A model generated the notes under the pieces. The model searched no databases. It had not been told where the DNA came from and was given only the letters and a program-made list of their open reading frames with translations. Shown piece by piece: positions 7,671-18,125 of a DNA stretch of 64,000 bases. Position numbers and translations under genes: made by a program. Every line of letters begins with the position of its first letter. Position 1 is the first letter of the stretch. Source of the DNA: Bacillota bacterium. GTDB taxonomy: Bacteria; Bacillota; Dethiobacteria; DTU022. The stretch spans positions 98,299 through 162,298 of the forward strand of contig JAUWPV010000001.1 in NCBI GenBank assembly GCA_030611385.1. Reading direction: 5' to 3'.

Positions 7671-8600
7671 ATGAAACTATCAAAAGAGCTGTTCAGCTTT
7701 CTACAGTCAAAAGAAATACAGGTGGATATTGTAAGGCCGAGCACCACCTATTGGCAAGATGCCTGGAGACGGTTAAAGCAAAACCCGGTAGCCATAGCCA
7801 GTTTAATATTAATCGTTCTAATTATTTTAGTGGCGATTGTTGGTCCTCTCTTTTCGCCTTATTCTTATTCCGCCCAGAATTTTGACAGTACCAATCAGGG
7901 CCCCAGCGCTGAGCACTGGTTTGGTACGGATGGCTTGGGGCGCGATCTGTTTACCAGAGTTCTACACGGCGCCAGAATCTCACTCTCGATCGGTTTCGTT
8001 GCCAGCCTGTTAACGCTCGGAGTAGGGGTGCTCTACGGGGGGATTGCCGGCTTTGCCGGGGGTCGGGTTGACAATATCATGATGCGATTTGTCGATATTA
8101 TGTACAGTATCCCCTTTTTACTCTGGGTAATCATGATGATGGTTTACTTAAAAGAAATACTTCCTGAAAACGCCGGACTGATCAGCATATATATCGCTCT
8201 GGGACTGGTATTTTGGCTGCCCATGGCCAGGATTGTGCGCGGTCAAATCCTGAGTCTGAAAGAGCAGGAATTTATTCTGGCTGCTCATACCATCGGTGCG
8301 TCCAGATGGCGCATTTTAATACGTCACTTAATTCCCAATTGTGTCGGTCCGATTATCGTCACAGCTACTCTGGCAATTCCCGAGGCAATTTTTACCGAAG
8401 CTTTTTTAAGTTTTATTGGTCTTGGTGTATCTGCTCCCAAAGCCAGCTGGGGCATGCTTGCTTCCGATGCATTAACTTCTCTGAAATCATATCCTCATCT
8501 GTTGTTTTTCCCTGCCGGAGCTATCTGTATTACCTTATTGGCTTTTAACTTTTTAGGCGATGGCTTGCGAGATTCCCTTGATCCGAAGATGCGAAAGTAG
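7671..8600 (+). CDS. oppC: oligopeptide ABC transporter permease
   Basis: This is the second permease subunit of the importer, DppC/OppC type, 309 residues. It has an N-terminal cytoplasmic segment, a first membrane helix at about 42-63 (NPVAIASLILIVLIILVAIV) and the OppC hallmark HWFGTDGLGRDLFTRVLHGAR (in two parts, near 83-103). The EAA-type loop is near 200-225 (LAAHTIGASRWRILIRHLIPN). It abuts oppB and is followed by oppD after 13 bases. It forms the transmembrane heterodimer with OppB. Confidence 0.94.
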   Translation: MKLSKELFSFLQSKEIQVDIVRPSTTYWQDAWRRLKQNPVAIASLILIVLIILVAIVGPLFSPYSYSAQNFDSTNQGPSAEHWFGTDGLGRDLFTRVLHGARISLSIGFVASLLTLGVGVLYGGIAGFAGGRVDNIMMRFVDIMYSIPFLLWVIMMMVYLKEILPENAGLISIYIALGLVFWLPMARIVRGQILSLKEQEFILAAHTIGASRWRILIRHLIPNCVGPIIVTATLAIPEAIFTEAFLSFIGLGVSAPKASWGMLASDALTSLKSYPHLLFFPAGAICITLLAFNFLGDGLRDSLDPKMRK

Positions 8601-8613
8601 GAGATTAAACGAA

Positions 8614-9612
8614 ATGGAACCTTTACTGCAAGTTAGCGAATTGGAAGTTCAGTTTGGCACATATGCCGGGATAGTAAAAGCGGTTCGGGGAGTTGATTTT
8701 AAAATCTTCCCGGGAGAAGTTGTGGCTATTGTTGGTGAATCCGGGTGCGGTAAAAGCGTCACTGCACAGACGATTATGCGCCTGATTCCCTCACCGCCAG
8801 GCAAAATAACCGGCGGTTCTGTGCAGTTTAACGGGGAAGAAATTTTTAAGAAATCTGAACGGCAGATGAGAAAGATTCGCGGAAATACCATCGGTATGAT
8901 CTTTCAGGATCCGATGACTTTTTTAAATCCGGTCTTGAATATCTCTACGCAGGTCACTGAAAACCTACGCGTGCACAAAGGCATGAGTATACATCAAGCC
9001 CGGGATCGGGCGGTGGAATTGTTCAACCTGGTTGGTATCCCGGAACCGAAGCTGCGCTTGAAACAGTATCCTCACCAGTTTAGTGGGGGAATGAGGCAGC
9101 GTGTTATGATTGCCATGGCTATTGGATGTGATCCTAAACTGCTGATTGCCGATGAACCGACCACCGCTCTGGATGTGACAATACAGGCTCAAATTTTGGA
9201 GTTGCTTAAGGAAATCAAGGAACGTCTGGATACGGCGATCATCCTGATTACCCATGATCTCGGAGTAGTAGCGGGTTTGGCCGAACGCGTCCTGGTGATG
9301 TACGCCGGCCAGATTATCGAAACTGGTACTATCGACGAGATTTTCAGTACTCCCGCTCACCCCTATACCTGGGGGCTGTTAAAGTCGATTCCACGCCTGA
9401 ACATGAAAAAGGGACAGAAATTAACCCCGATCTGGGGGCAGCCACCCGACCTGCTGTCTCAACTGGCCACTTGTCCATTTTTACCACGATGTGATTATGC
9501 CATGGAAATATGTACCCGGGAAATGCCGGAACCATTTGGGCGGAACCTGGTCAAATGCTGGCTGAAACACCCCCAGGCGCCGCATGTACAGTACAACCGG
9601 GAGGTCTCCTAG
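8614..9612 (+). CDS. oppD: oligopeptide ABC transporter ATP-binding protein
   Basis: This is the first ATPase subunit of the importer, 332 residues. Walker A is GESGCGKSV, the signature is [14 protein letters not shown], Walker B is LLIADEPT, and a switch histidine sits in LITHDLG. The C-terminal oligopeptide-transporter extension has the clustered Cys pattern [19 protein letters not shown], known to carry a Fe-S cluster in some family members. ATG at 8614 is preferred because AGGAG lies ten bases upstream and the product then starts [12 protein letters not shown], a normal OppD N-terminus. Confidence 0.94.
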   Translation: MEPLLQVSELEVQFGTYAGIVKAVRGVDFKIFPGEVVAIVGESGCGKSVTAQTIMRLIPSPPGKITGGSVQFNGEEIFKKSERQMRKIRGNTIGMIFQDPMTFLNPVLNISTQVTENLRVHKGMSIHQARDRAVELFNLVGIPEPKLRLKQYPHQFSGGMRQRVMIAMAIGCDPKLLIADEPTTALDVTIQAQILELLKEIKERLDTAIILITHDLGVVAGLAERVLVMYAGQIIETGTIDEIFSTPAHPYTWGLLKSIPRLNMKKGQKLTPIWGQPPDLLSQLATCPFLPRCDYAMEICTREMPEPFGRNLVKCWLKHPQAPHVQYNREVS

Positions 9613-9614
9613 CC

Positions 9615-10691
9615 ATGGCTCAATACTTGCACGATACTCCCATTCTGGAAGTAAAAAATCTGAAAAAATATTTCGGGCAAAGGGTGAGCACCGGAAAGAC
9701 TAAACATCCGCAGGATGAAACCCCGGATATGGCCAGTGGAGATAAACCGAAGATATTACCGGAAAAACAAAAACGTTTATTTGGCGCGGGCGGGGGGGCT
9801 GTAAAAGCGGTTGATGGAGTATCTTTTACAATTAAGACTGGCGAGACATTCGGCCTGGTTGGGGAAAGTGGTTGCGGTAAGACTACGATCGGCAGGACTT
9901 TGGTCGGTCTCTATAAACCTACTGAAGGTTCAGTCATATACAAAGGAGTGGATCTATCTAAAGCTACCGGCGCACTGCGTATCCGGAACCGCCGTCAGAT
10001 GCAGATGATCTTTCAGGATCCATACGCTTCTCTTAACCCCAGGATGACCGTTGGTGATATTGTCGGCGAGCCGATTGATATCCACGGTTTGGCCAGTAAT
10101 AAGAATGAACGTCAGGAAAGAATTCAGCAGATTTTGGATTTAGTCGGTTTAAACCCGGAGCATATAAACCGTTACCCACACGAGTTCAGTGGTGGCCAGC
10201 GCCAGCGAATAGGCATCGCCCGGGCATTGGCTGTAGAACCGGAATTGATTGTGTGTGATGAACCGGTATCGGCAGTAGATGTTTCCATTCAGGCTCAAAT
10301 TATCAATATGCTCGAACGCCTGCAGAATGAGTTAGACCTGACTTACATGATCATTGCGCATGATCTTTCGATGATCAAGTATGTATCCGACCGGGTTGCC
10401 GTGATGTATTTAGGAAAAATTGTTGAGCTTGTTTACAGCGAAAATTTATATGCCAATCCGCAGCATCCGTACACTAGAGCTCTTCTATCGGCAGTGCCGA
10501 TTGCCGATCCTGAAGTTGAGCGTAAACGTCAACGCATTATCCTCGAAGGCGATGTGCCTAGCCCGATTAACCCGCCAAGCGGCTGCTATTTTCATACCCG
10601 CTGCAGCAGTGCCCTGCCGATTTGTCGCGAGATAGAGCCCGAAAAAACAGATCTTGGAGATGGTCAGTGGGTTACCTGTCACAATCTGTAA
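9615..10691 (+). CDS. oppF: oligopeptide ABC transporter ATP-binding protein
   Basis: This is the second ATPase subunit, 358 residues. Walker A is GESGCGKTT, the signature is [14 protein letters not shown], Walker B is [11 protein letters not shown], and the switch histidine is in IIAHDLS. The C-terminus has the Cys-containing extension [17 protein letters not shown] at 9615 follows GGGAGG and leaves only two bases after the oppD stop. Between the first strand (LKKYFGQ) and the Walker A strand there is an unusually long hydrophilic insertion of about 35 residues (roughly 20-55), longer than the short linker usual in OppF. Confidence 0.93.
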   Translation: MAQYLHDTPILEVKNLKKYFGQRVSTGKTKHPQDETPDMASGDKPKILPEKQKRLFGAGGGAVKAVDGVSFTIKTGETFGLVGESGCGKTTIGRTLVGLYKPTEGSVIYKGVDLSKATGALRIRNRRQMQMIFQDPYASLNPRMTVGDIVGEPIDIHGLASNKNERQERIQQILDLVGLNPEHINRYPHEFSGGQRQRIGIARALAVEPELIVCDEPVSAVDVSIQAQIINMLERLQNELDLTYMIIAHDLSMIKYVSDRVAVMYLGKIVELVYSENLYANPQHPYTRALLSAVPIADPEVERKRQRIILEGDVPSPINPPSGCYFHTRCSSALPICREIEPEKTDLGDGQWVTCHNL

Positions 10692-10759
10692 TCCCGGTAT
10701 TTTTTGAGAATTGACTTGTTCCAGATCGCTAAGGTGATGGAAATATACTTTGTATATGG

Positions 10760-10788
10760 TTGAATGGGCAGCTTTTTCATTGTATAAT
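10760..10788 (+). promoter_or_regulatory. promoter of tRNA-Ser(GGA)
   Basis: TTGAAT, 17 bases, TATAAT, about 40 bases before the tRNA. Confidence 0.65.
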
Positions 10789-10828
10789 AATTAACGTTAA
10801 TAGACAGGCTGTTATTAACGTGCAGCGT

Positions 10829-10924
10829 GGAGAGATGGCTGAGCTGGTCGAAGGCGCTCGCCTGGAAAGCGAGTAGATGAGGCAAAACCTTGTCTCGAGG
10901 GTTCGAATCCCTCTCTCTCCGCCA
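10829..10924 (+). tRNA. tRNA-Ser (anticodon GGA)
   Basis: The acceptor GGAGAGA / TCTCTCC is identical to that of the tRNA-Ser at 4656. The anticodon arm is CTCGC-CTGGAAA-GCGAG, anticodon GGA. A long class II variable arm (about 22 bases) and T arm GAGGG-TTCGAAT-CCCTC follow. Discriminator G and CCA are encoded. Confidence 0.95.
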
Positions 10925-10937
10925 TTATCTATAGTTT

Positions 10938-11205
10938 GGCCGCGCTAGACGGGGAGGTAGCGGTGCCCTGAACCCGCAATCCGCTATAGCGGGGTTTAAT
11001 TCCTGCCCCCGGCCGCGCATTCTTAGGGTCAGCACCTGGCAAGTGGTGTCGAAGGCCCGGTCCTGTGCGGCGTAATCTCATGAATCCCGTCAGGTCCGGA
11101 AGGAAGCAGCGGTAAGTGAGTATTTCGGGTGCTACGGGAGCGCCGGGCTGGAGCTAACTGTCTGGCAAGCGCCTGGGAGTGCCGGTCAAAGGTAGGTGCG
11201 CGGCC
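10938..11205 (+). ncRNA. ffs: signal recognition particle RNA, long Firmicutes form
   Basis: The RNA is about 268 bases. The ends GGCCGCGC and GCGCGGCC pair, as expected. The conserved domain IV lies near 11087-11125, with the symmetric loop and the capping tetraloop in GTCCGGAAGGAAGCAGCGGTAAG. The 5' part should form the Alu domain found in Bacillus and Clostridia. It binds Ffh and targets membrane proteins. Its place between a serine tRNA and dnaX matches the Bacillus order tadA-scr-dnaX. Confidence 0.95.
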
Positions 11206-11216
11206 TTAATATTGCG

Positions 11217-11600
11217 ATGAAAAAACTAACTTTAAGTATTCTGCATGAGAAACTGGGTATTTGCCGCCTGGAAAGCAGTTCACCTTTGCCTGACTGGGTA
11301 GGTGGCAGTAAAAACTTCTATGCAATTACCGGCACAGCTGATGAAACGTCAATAGTTTGCCGGGAAGATTTGATCCCCACTGATCTTCTGTCTGAAAAAA
11401 ATTTCCGGGCTCTGAAAGTCAATGGGCCTCTCGACTTTTCACTGACCGGTATTTTGGCTTCAATTTTAAATCCCCTGGCTGCTGCCGGTATCGGTGTGTT
11501 TGCTATCTCTACTTATGATACCGACTATATCCTGATTAAAGAGAAGAATCTGGAGCAAGCGATCGGTTTGTTAAGCGCTACCATGACTATTAGGCGATGA
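11217..11600 (+). CDS. ACT domain protein
   Basis: This is a small 127-residue protein with a C-terminal ACT-type ligand-binding fold, seen in FSLTGILASILNPLAAAGIGVFAISTYDTDYILI. This resembles the ACT_7 or CASTOR-like group of amino-acid sensors. The N-terminal half is likely a second, diverged ACT fold. ATG at 11217 is chosen because an upstream GTG at 11196 would overlap the 3' end of the SRP RNA. No strong ribosome site is seen. A ligand-sensing role is inference; the ligand cannot be told from sequence. It lies 22 bases before dnaX. Confidence 0.8.
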   Translation: MKKLTLSILHEKLGICRLESSSPLPDWVGGSKNFYAITGTADETSIVCREDLIPTDLLSEKNFRALKVNGPLDFSLTGILASILNPLAAAGIGVFAISTYDTDYILIKEKNLEQAIGLLSATMTIRR

Positions 11601-11622
11601 AGGATAGAGGTGTTTCTATAAC

Positions 11623-13323
11623 GTGGCTTCCCTGAGTTTATACCGGCGCTGTCGCCCGCTGACATTTGGTGACATGACGGGACAGGAACATATAACCCGC
11701 ACCCTGAGCAATGCCCTGCTCTCCGACCGATTGGCACATGCCTACCTGTTTTGCGGGCCTCGCGGTACCGGAAAAACCACGGCGGCCAAGATCCTGGCCA
11801 GAGCTATGAACTGCAAGCAATATCCTGTTTCTGAACCATGCGGTCAGTGTCTACCATGTCAGAATATTGCATCCGGAGTTTCCATGGATGTTATTGAAAT
11901 GGATGCCGCTTCAAACCGGGGTATCGATGAAATACGCGAGCTGCGTGAGAGATCCCGCTTTGCCAGCGGCGAAAGCCGCTTTAAAGTTTATATTATTGAT
12001 GAAGCGCACATGCTGACCACCGAGGCCTGCAACGCTTTTCTGAAAACTCTGGAAGAGCCACCGCAGAATGTAGTTTTCATTCTGGCCACAACCGATCCTT
12101 CCCGCCTGCCCTCGACTATAGTATCGCGCTGCCAGCGTTTTGATTTCCACCTGCTTAATATTGATCAAATCAGGCAGCGGTTGGATCAAGTCCTCACAAA
12201 AGAAGGCTGGCACTCTGACAATGAAGCAGTTAATTTGATTGCCCGGCTTGCTGATGGGTCTCTACGCGATGCCCTGGGTATTCTTGAGCAGTGTTCTACG
12301 TATGGCGAAGGACAAATTACTGCCGATCAAGTTCGTATCGTGACCGGTGCGACCCGGCTGGAAACTATCGGTGCCCTGGTCAAAGCCACCGTGGAAAATG
12401 ATTTGGATTCCGCTATAGCGGTTATTGAACAGATGATTTTCAGTGGACGCGATCTTAATTTATTTTTGCGTGATTTTACTTTCGTATTTACCCGTCTGCT
12501 TCTTGAAAGTGGTGCGGGAATAGAAAAATCCTCAACCAAACTTCACGGCTTTGAAGAGCTGATTGCTGTTTATCATGGTAAGATAGCGCATGCTCTGTTA
12601 CTGGATGCCGTCGAGCTTTTACATGAACTCAGCGGAGAACTGCGTCATGCACACTTTCCCCAGTACATCCTGGAGGTGGCTTTTATTCGTCTGTTCAGGC
12701 TGCTGCATGGCCGCTTGAAACCGGCTGCCGGTTTACAGCCACAGCAGGTTGAGTTACCGGTAAAAGATGCCCGGCCTGACCGATTGCCGGCTGCATCAAG
12801 GAGCCTGAAAGATACGGCAGTACCGCTGCTGTCCGCCGAAGCTGTGAAAGTGGATACGAACAGGCCAGAAGAAACTGCAACGATAGCACCTAAAGTAAGT
12901 CCGTCGCCCTCTACAGAAAGCATAACTGCGCTGAGAGAAGCTTGGCCACAGCTGCTGCAGCAGATCAAGAAACAGCAGAAGACGACCGCTGCTTGGCTCG
13001 AACCGGCAGTGATCAGCTATTGCCGGGGTCAGCTGGTCAGACTGACCTATGCACCGGAGTATGATATCCACCGGATCAGGATTATGGAGCAGAGCCACCG
13101 CAAGCTGGTTGAAAGCGTCCTCGCTGATTTCTTGCATGGCCCGATAGAACTCAAGACGGAGATCGGTGATGTTGAATATCCTTCCAACCAGGTTCTCGGG
13201 CCGGGTGAACCGGTTAGCCCCCGGCAGGGTGAAGATCTTAAGGTAGAAGATCAAAAGAAAAAAGTGTCGAATGTGGAAGAAGCGATGAAATTATTTGGTG
13301 GTAAGTTGATTGATTCAGAGTGA
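11623..13323 (+). CDS. dnaX: DNA polymerase III subunits gamma and tau
   Basis: This is the clamp-loader ATPase and replisome organiser. The 566-residue protein starts at GTG (11623) with SLYRRCRPLTFGDMTGQEHI. It has Walker A GPRGTGKTT, a four-Cys zinc module (CKQYPVSEPCGQCLPC, near 66-82), Walker B VYIIDEAHML and sensor 1 LATTDPSRLPSTIVSRCQRF. After the AAA+ and lid domains (to about 360) comes a low-complexity linker and a C-terminal tau domain. It is followed directly by ybaB and recR, the classical dnaX-ybaB-recR cluster. Confidence 0.96.
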   Translation: MASLSLYRRCRPLTFGDMTGQEHITRTLSNALLSDRLAHAYLFCGPRGTGKTTAAKILARAMNCKQYPVSEPCGQCLPCQNIASGVSMDVIEMDAASNRGIDEIRELRERSRFASGESRFKVYIIDEAHMLTTEACNAFLKTLEEPPQNVVFILATTDPSRLPSTIVSRCQRFDFHLLNIDQIRQRLDQVLTKEGWHSDNEAVNLIARLADGSLRDALGILEQCSTYGEGQITADQVRIVTGATRLETIGALVKATVENDLDSAIAVIEQMIFSGRDLNLFLRDFTFVFTRLLLESGAGIEKSSTKLHGFEELIAVYHGKIAHALLLDAVELLHELSGELRHAHFPQYILEVAFIRLFRLLHGRLKPAAGLQPQQVELPVKDARPDRLPAASRSLKDTAVPLLSAEAVKVDTNRPEETATIAPKVSPSPSTESITALREAWPQLLQQIKKQQKTTAAWLEPAVISYCRGQLVRLTYAPEYDIHRIRIMEQSHRKLVESVLADFLHGPIELKTEIGDVEYPSNQVLGPGEPVSPRQGEDLKVEDQKKKVSNVEEAMKLFGGKLIDSE

Positions 13324-13337
13324 AAGGAGTTTTGCCA

Positions 13338-13658
13338 ATGCCTAATGGAGGAATGGCGAAAATAATGAAACAGCTGCAGCAAGCCCAGACTGAAATGAGC
13401 CGCCTGCAGGAGGAACTTGGTGGAAAAACGGTCGAAAGTTCCAGCGGTGGTGGCGCAGTACGGGTTGTGGTTGACGGCCAAAAAAATCTGGTTTCCCTAC
13501 AAATTGATCCTGAGGTGATCAGTGAGGGTAATCGTGAAATGCTCGAAGACCTGATTATTGCAGCGGTAAATGAAGCTTTTCACCGCGTAGATGATATGAT
13601 TGCTGCAGAAATGCAAAAGCTTACCGGCGGTTTAAATCTTCCGCCGGGAATGTTTTAG
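13338..13658 (+). CDS. YbaB/EbfC nucleoid-associated protein
   Basis: This is a 106-residue DNA-binding protein of the YbaB/EbfC family, which forms tweezer-like dimers. The N-terminal helix contains MKQLQQAQTEMSRLQEEL, and the family core has VRVVVDGQKNLVSLQIDPEV. The end LTGGLNLPPGMF is characteristic. ATG at 13338 is chosen because AAAGGAG lies eight bases upstream; the longer frame from 13320 would start inside the dnaX stop. It sits between dnaX and recR, as in most bacteria. Confidence 0.95.
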   Translation: MPNGGMAKIMKQLQQAQTEMSRLQEELGGKTVESSSGGGAVRVVVDGQKNLVSLQIDPEVISEGNREMLEDLIIAAVNEAFHRVDDMIAAEMQKLTGGLNLPPGMF

Positions 13659-13686
13659 ATCCTGAAGGAGGCGGCGGCAGAAATCT

Positions 13687-14283
13687 ATGGCTTATCCGGT
13701 ATCTCTTAAGAAATTAGTTGATGTATTATGTCGATTTCCTGGAATAGGGCAGAAGACTGCTCAGCGGCTTGCCTTTTACTTGCTTGGTTGCTCACGTGAG
13801 GATGTGATCGCTATCGCCAGAGCTATGGTGGAGGCAAAGGACAGGCTTACTTTTTGCGTGATTTGTGGCAGTCTTGCTGAAGCCGAAAGCTGTTCCTACT
13901 GTAGCGACCCGGGACGCGATCAGTCCTTGCTTTGTGTTGTCCAGGAACCGCGGGATGTCCTTGTCCTTGAGCGAACCGGGCAATACCGTGGTCTATACCA
14001 CGTATTACATGGTGCCCTCTCCCCTCTTGATGGTATCGGGCCGGAAGAGTTAAAGCTTGATCAATTGGTGCGGCGTGTTGAAGATAAGAATGTCGGGGAA
14101 GTGATTGTTGCGACTAACCCAAATGTTGAGGGTGATGCAACGGCAGCCTATATTGCCATGCTTTTAAAACCGCTTGCAAGCAGAGTTACCCGTATCGCTT
14201 TCGGGCTGCCTGTAGGAGGCGATATTGAATATGCCGACGACCTGACCCTTAGCCGGTCTCTTGAAGGACGCCGTGAAATTTAA
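13687..14283 (+). CDS. recR: recombination mediator protein RecR
   Basis: This protein works with RecO/RecF to load RecA on gapped DNA. The 198-residue protein has a helix-hairpin-helix near 11-30 (LCRFPGIGQKTAQRLAFYLL), a four-Cys zinc finger (CVICGSLAEAESCSYCSD, near 57-74), a Toprim domain (VVQEPRDVLVLERTG ... ATNPNVEGDATA) and the C-terminal LPVGGDIEYADDLTLSRSLEGR. The ribosome site AAGGAGG is about 13 bases upstream, longer than usual. The bofA gene that often follows recR in spore formers is absent. Confidence 0.96.
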   Translation: MAYPVSLKKLVDVLCRFPGIGQKTAQRLAFYLLGCSREDVIAIARAMVEAKDRLTFCVICGSLAEAESCSYCSDPGRDQSLLCVVQEPRDVLVLERTGQYRGLYHVLHGALSPLDGIGPEELKLDQLVRRVEDKNVGEVIVATNPNVEGDATAAYIAMLLKPLASRVTRIAFGLPVGGDIEYADDLTLSRSLEGRREI

Positions 14284-14305
14284 TCTTCGCAATAAATACT
14301 GTCTC

Positions 14306-14929
14306 CTAAAGGCGCATATGTTCTTTCATCGCTCCGGTGACGATGGCCGGTAAGTGGGCATAATCCTCTGTCGGCAGGTAAGAATGCGCGGATCGATCAA
14401 AAAGGATGTTTGCCGAAGCGGGCATCTCTTCGTCTCCCGGCCAGATCGTAAAACAGATCGGTACTCTGGGCAATACCGGCACAACCATGCTGATACCGCT
14501 CAACACCAGCGGGTTACCGCCGAGGGCTTCTGCCGCTTTTTTAAATTCTTCAGGCCGATCGCCAAAGGTTTTGAGAAAAGGGGTTACCGCCCTCTTTTGA
14601 AAAGGTTCGCTATAGATATCCCCACCGGGCAGGTGACGGTAAGCGATCCACTGCCTGGCCAGCGGAGTGCCATCAGCAGTGATCAGATAATGAAGGATGA
14701 TGATTGTTAAATAAACCGAGGCAGTTTCTCCTTTCGCGGTCATTACTTTACCACTCGGGTGGTGCACCAGGTAGTTCTGATTGATAAAAGGGATCGCAAA
14801 GGTCTGATCTTCTTTAGTCAGGTCGACCCCGGCATTATGGGCGATCTTTCCCGGATCAAGGTCAGCGAAGTGTTCCACTGCTTTTTTCAGTGTTTCATCC
14901 AGGTTGAAGTAGCTGTGTTTCTTATCCAT
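14306..14929 (-). CDS. DUF3786 domain protein
   Basis: This is a 207-residue cytosolic protein of the DUF3786 family, known mostly from anaerobes. The family core is visible as FINQNYLVHHPSGKVM, ILHYLITADGTPLARQWIAYRHLPGGDIYSEPF and a C-terminal FTIWPGDEEMPASANILFD. Its biochemical role is unknown; links to corrinoid or C1 proteins have been proposed on context only. It follows the alpha/beta hydrolase gene by 53 bases on the same strand and is probably co-transcribed. Both interrupt the recR-tmk spacing of the conserved cluster. Confidence 0.8.
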   Translation of the reverse strand: MDKKHSYFNLDETLKKAVEHFADLDPGKIAHNAGVDLTKEDQTFAIPFINQNYLVHHPSGKVMTAKGETASVYLTIIILHYLITADGTPLARQWIAYRHLPGGDIYSEPFQKRAVTPFLKTFGDRPEEFKKAAEALGGNPLVLSGISMVVPVLPRVPICFTIWPGDEEMPASANILFDRSAHSYLPTEDYAHLPAIVTGAMKEHMRL

Positions 14930-14982
14930 TGTCTTTCCTCCGGTATTCTTAACGCCGGTCTTTTAAAAAGCGACAGTGATCA

Positions 14983-15747
14983 TTACCCGGAGGCGAGATG
15001 CCCAATAAACTCGGCTATAGCCTGGTTAACGCTATCCGGTTTTTCCAGCATGACCATATGTCCGGCACCGGCGATTACCTCAACTTTCCCCAGTGGCAGC
15101 TTTTCTTCCAGATAGCGGCTATATTTGACCGGGGTAAGGAGATCTTCACTGCCGCAAATCATCAAGACCGGTTGACTGATCTGGGATACCTTTTCCATAA
15201 CATCAAACTTGTCGCACGCACATAAATCGGCATAGTAGGTTGCAGCGGCAGTGGATTCAACTTCTTCACGCCCCTTCTTCAGAAGATCATCGGAAGCTTC
15301 GGGGCCATAAAGATAATCTGCTAGAACGGTCGGAACGATACCTTTGCTGAGCTGTTCCAGGAAGGCAGGCAGTACCCGCAGCCGTCCACCGCTGCCTATT
15401 AGGATCAGACCGAGGACTTCGTCAGGGTAGTGCAGGGTATAATCGAGAGCAATTGCTCCTCCCATGGAGTGGCCGGCCGGCACAAACGGGCCAAGCTGTA
15501 CAGCCTGGGTGAAGCAATGCAGCCATTTCCGGCTAAGAGAGATATCTTCAGCTGGAGGACCTTCCGAGCGTTCATGCCCGGGTAGGTCTACTGCCAGGGG
15601 GTTTACTTTTCCCCGCAAACCTTTAAGCTGATAGTTCCAGTGGTGGTGCCCCCCGCCTGATCCGTGGCAGAATAAGACGGGGACACCTTCGCGATTGCTA
15701 TCGCCGGCGTAATAAACTTGTTTTCCGTTAAGCGTTATATAGGGCAA
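14983..15747 (-). CDS. alpha/beta hydrolase
   Basis: This is a 254-residue hydrolase of the alpha/beta fold. The oxyanion region is FCHGSGGGHHHW, the nucleophile elbow GHSMGG, the acid in GSEDLLTPVKYS and the catalytic His in AGAGHMVMLEKP. The cap region lies between about 130 and 190. The substrate cannot be told; esters, lactones or acyl-peptides are all possible. TTG at 15747 is chosen because a GGGGGGG tract lies just upstream and the product then starts MPYITLNGKQVYYAG, the usual N-terminus; ATG at 15765 is an alternative. It is upstream of the DUF3786 gene. Confidence 0.82.
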   Translation of the reverse strand: MPYITLNGKQVYYAGDSNREGVPVLFCHGSGGGHHHWNYQLKGLRGKVNPLAVDLPGHERSEGPPAEDISLSRKWLHCFTQAVQLGPFVPAGHSMGGAIALDYTLHYPDEVLGLILIGSGGRLRVLPAFLEQLSKGIVPTVLADYLYGPEASDDLLKKGREEVESTAAATYYADLCACDKFDVMEKVSQISQPVLMICGSEDLLTPVKYSRYLEEKLPLGKVEVIAGAGHMVMLEKPDSVNQAIAEFIGHLASG

Positions 15748-15868
15748 ACCAATTCCCCCCCGCATAAATCTATTGATTGAATTCGTTTCTCATCGGCTGT
15801 AATCCTGCCGTAAAAGGGTTATTCTTTAAAAACAGGCAGATCGCAACTACGGTTTTTCGCTGCTTTAG

Positions 15869-17395
<1,527 letters not shown>

Positions 17396-17415
17396 TATTG
17401 TTTCAAATAACCCGG

Positions 17416-17448
17416 ATACCGCAGGCCGGTGTTGCCTGCGGTATTTTT
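17416..17448 (+). terminator. rho-independent terminator of guaB
   Basis: The stem ATACCGCAGGC / GCCTGCGGTAT has a seven-base loop and is followed by TTTTT. Confidence 0.9.
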
Positions 17449-17471
17449 AGGCTCGAAATCTTAATAAAGAG

Positions 17472-18125
17472 GTGTTAAAAACGCGCGGTCTGCTGATAAC
17501 TCTGGAAGGGATTGACGGCTGCGGTAAGTCGACGCAAGCCGTAATATTGCAGCGTTATCTTGAAGAGAGCGGATTACCCCATGTTATGGTTAGGGAACCT
17601 GGTGGGACAGCCGTTGGAGAAGATATCAGGCAGGTTTTGCTCGATAATCATTACTCCCTTTCGTTACAGGCTGAACTGCTGCTGTATATGGCAGCACGTT
17701 CAGAACTGACCGAACAGGTTATCCTGCCGGCTCTTCAGGCTGGGAAAGTCGTATTGTGTGACCGCTTTACCGATTCTACACTGGCCTACCAGGGTTATGG
17801 CGGCGGAGCTGATTTGGGTCTGATCCGGTTGTTGAACCGAAAAGCAACTGGTGGGATTTCTCCTGATCTTACTGTCCTGCTTGATCTGGCGGTTGAAGAA
17901 GCAGCCGGTAGGCGCGGTGCAACAGCCGACCGTATGGAAAGTAAAGATTTTCGATATCATCAGCGGGTTCGTTGCGGTTACCTGGAAATTGCCCGGTGGG
18001 AACCGCAGAGAGTAAGTGTGGTTGACGCTTCCGGTGAAAAAGAAAAAAAGGGTCGGAATATCTGGCAGCTGGTTCAAAACTTGATCAACAGGCGCCTTTC
18101 AATGAGGACCACTGATGACTTTTAG
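17472..18125 (+). CDS. tmk: thymidylate kinase
   Basis: This kinase phosphorylates dTMP to dTDP. The 217-residue protein has the P-loop LEGIDGCGKSTQ, the substrate motif REPGGTAVGEDIR, and the DRF loop CDRFTDSTLAYQGYGGG. The lid region follows near 140-160 with Arg-rich AAGRRGATADRME. GTG at 17472 is the only good start before the P-loop strand; the AAAGAGG site is very close, so the true start is a little uncertain. It overlaps holB by 11 bases, which matches the conserved tmk-holB-ricT order. Confidence 0.94.
   Translation: MLKTRGLLITLEGIDGCGKSTQAVILQRYLEESGLPHVMVREPGGTAVGEDIRQVLLDNHYSLSLQAELLLYMAARSELTEQVILPALQAGKVVLCDRFTDSTLAYQGYGGGADLGLIRLLNRKATGGISPDLTVLLDLAVEEAAGRRGATADRMESKDFRYHQRVRCGYLEIARWEPQRVSVVDASGEKEKKGRNIWQLVQNLINRRLSMRTTDDF

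Noticed and set aside
12796-13254. A 152-codon minus-strand frame inside dnaX
   Set aside because: Antisense shadow of the tau region; no ribosome site.
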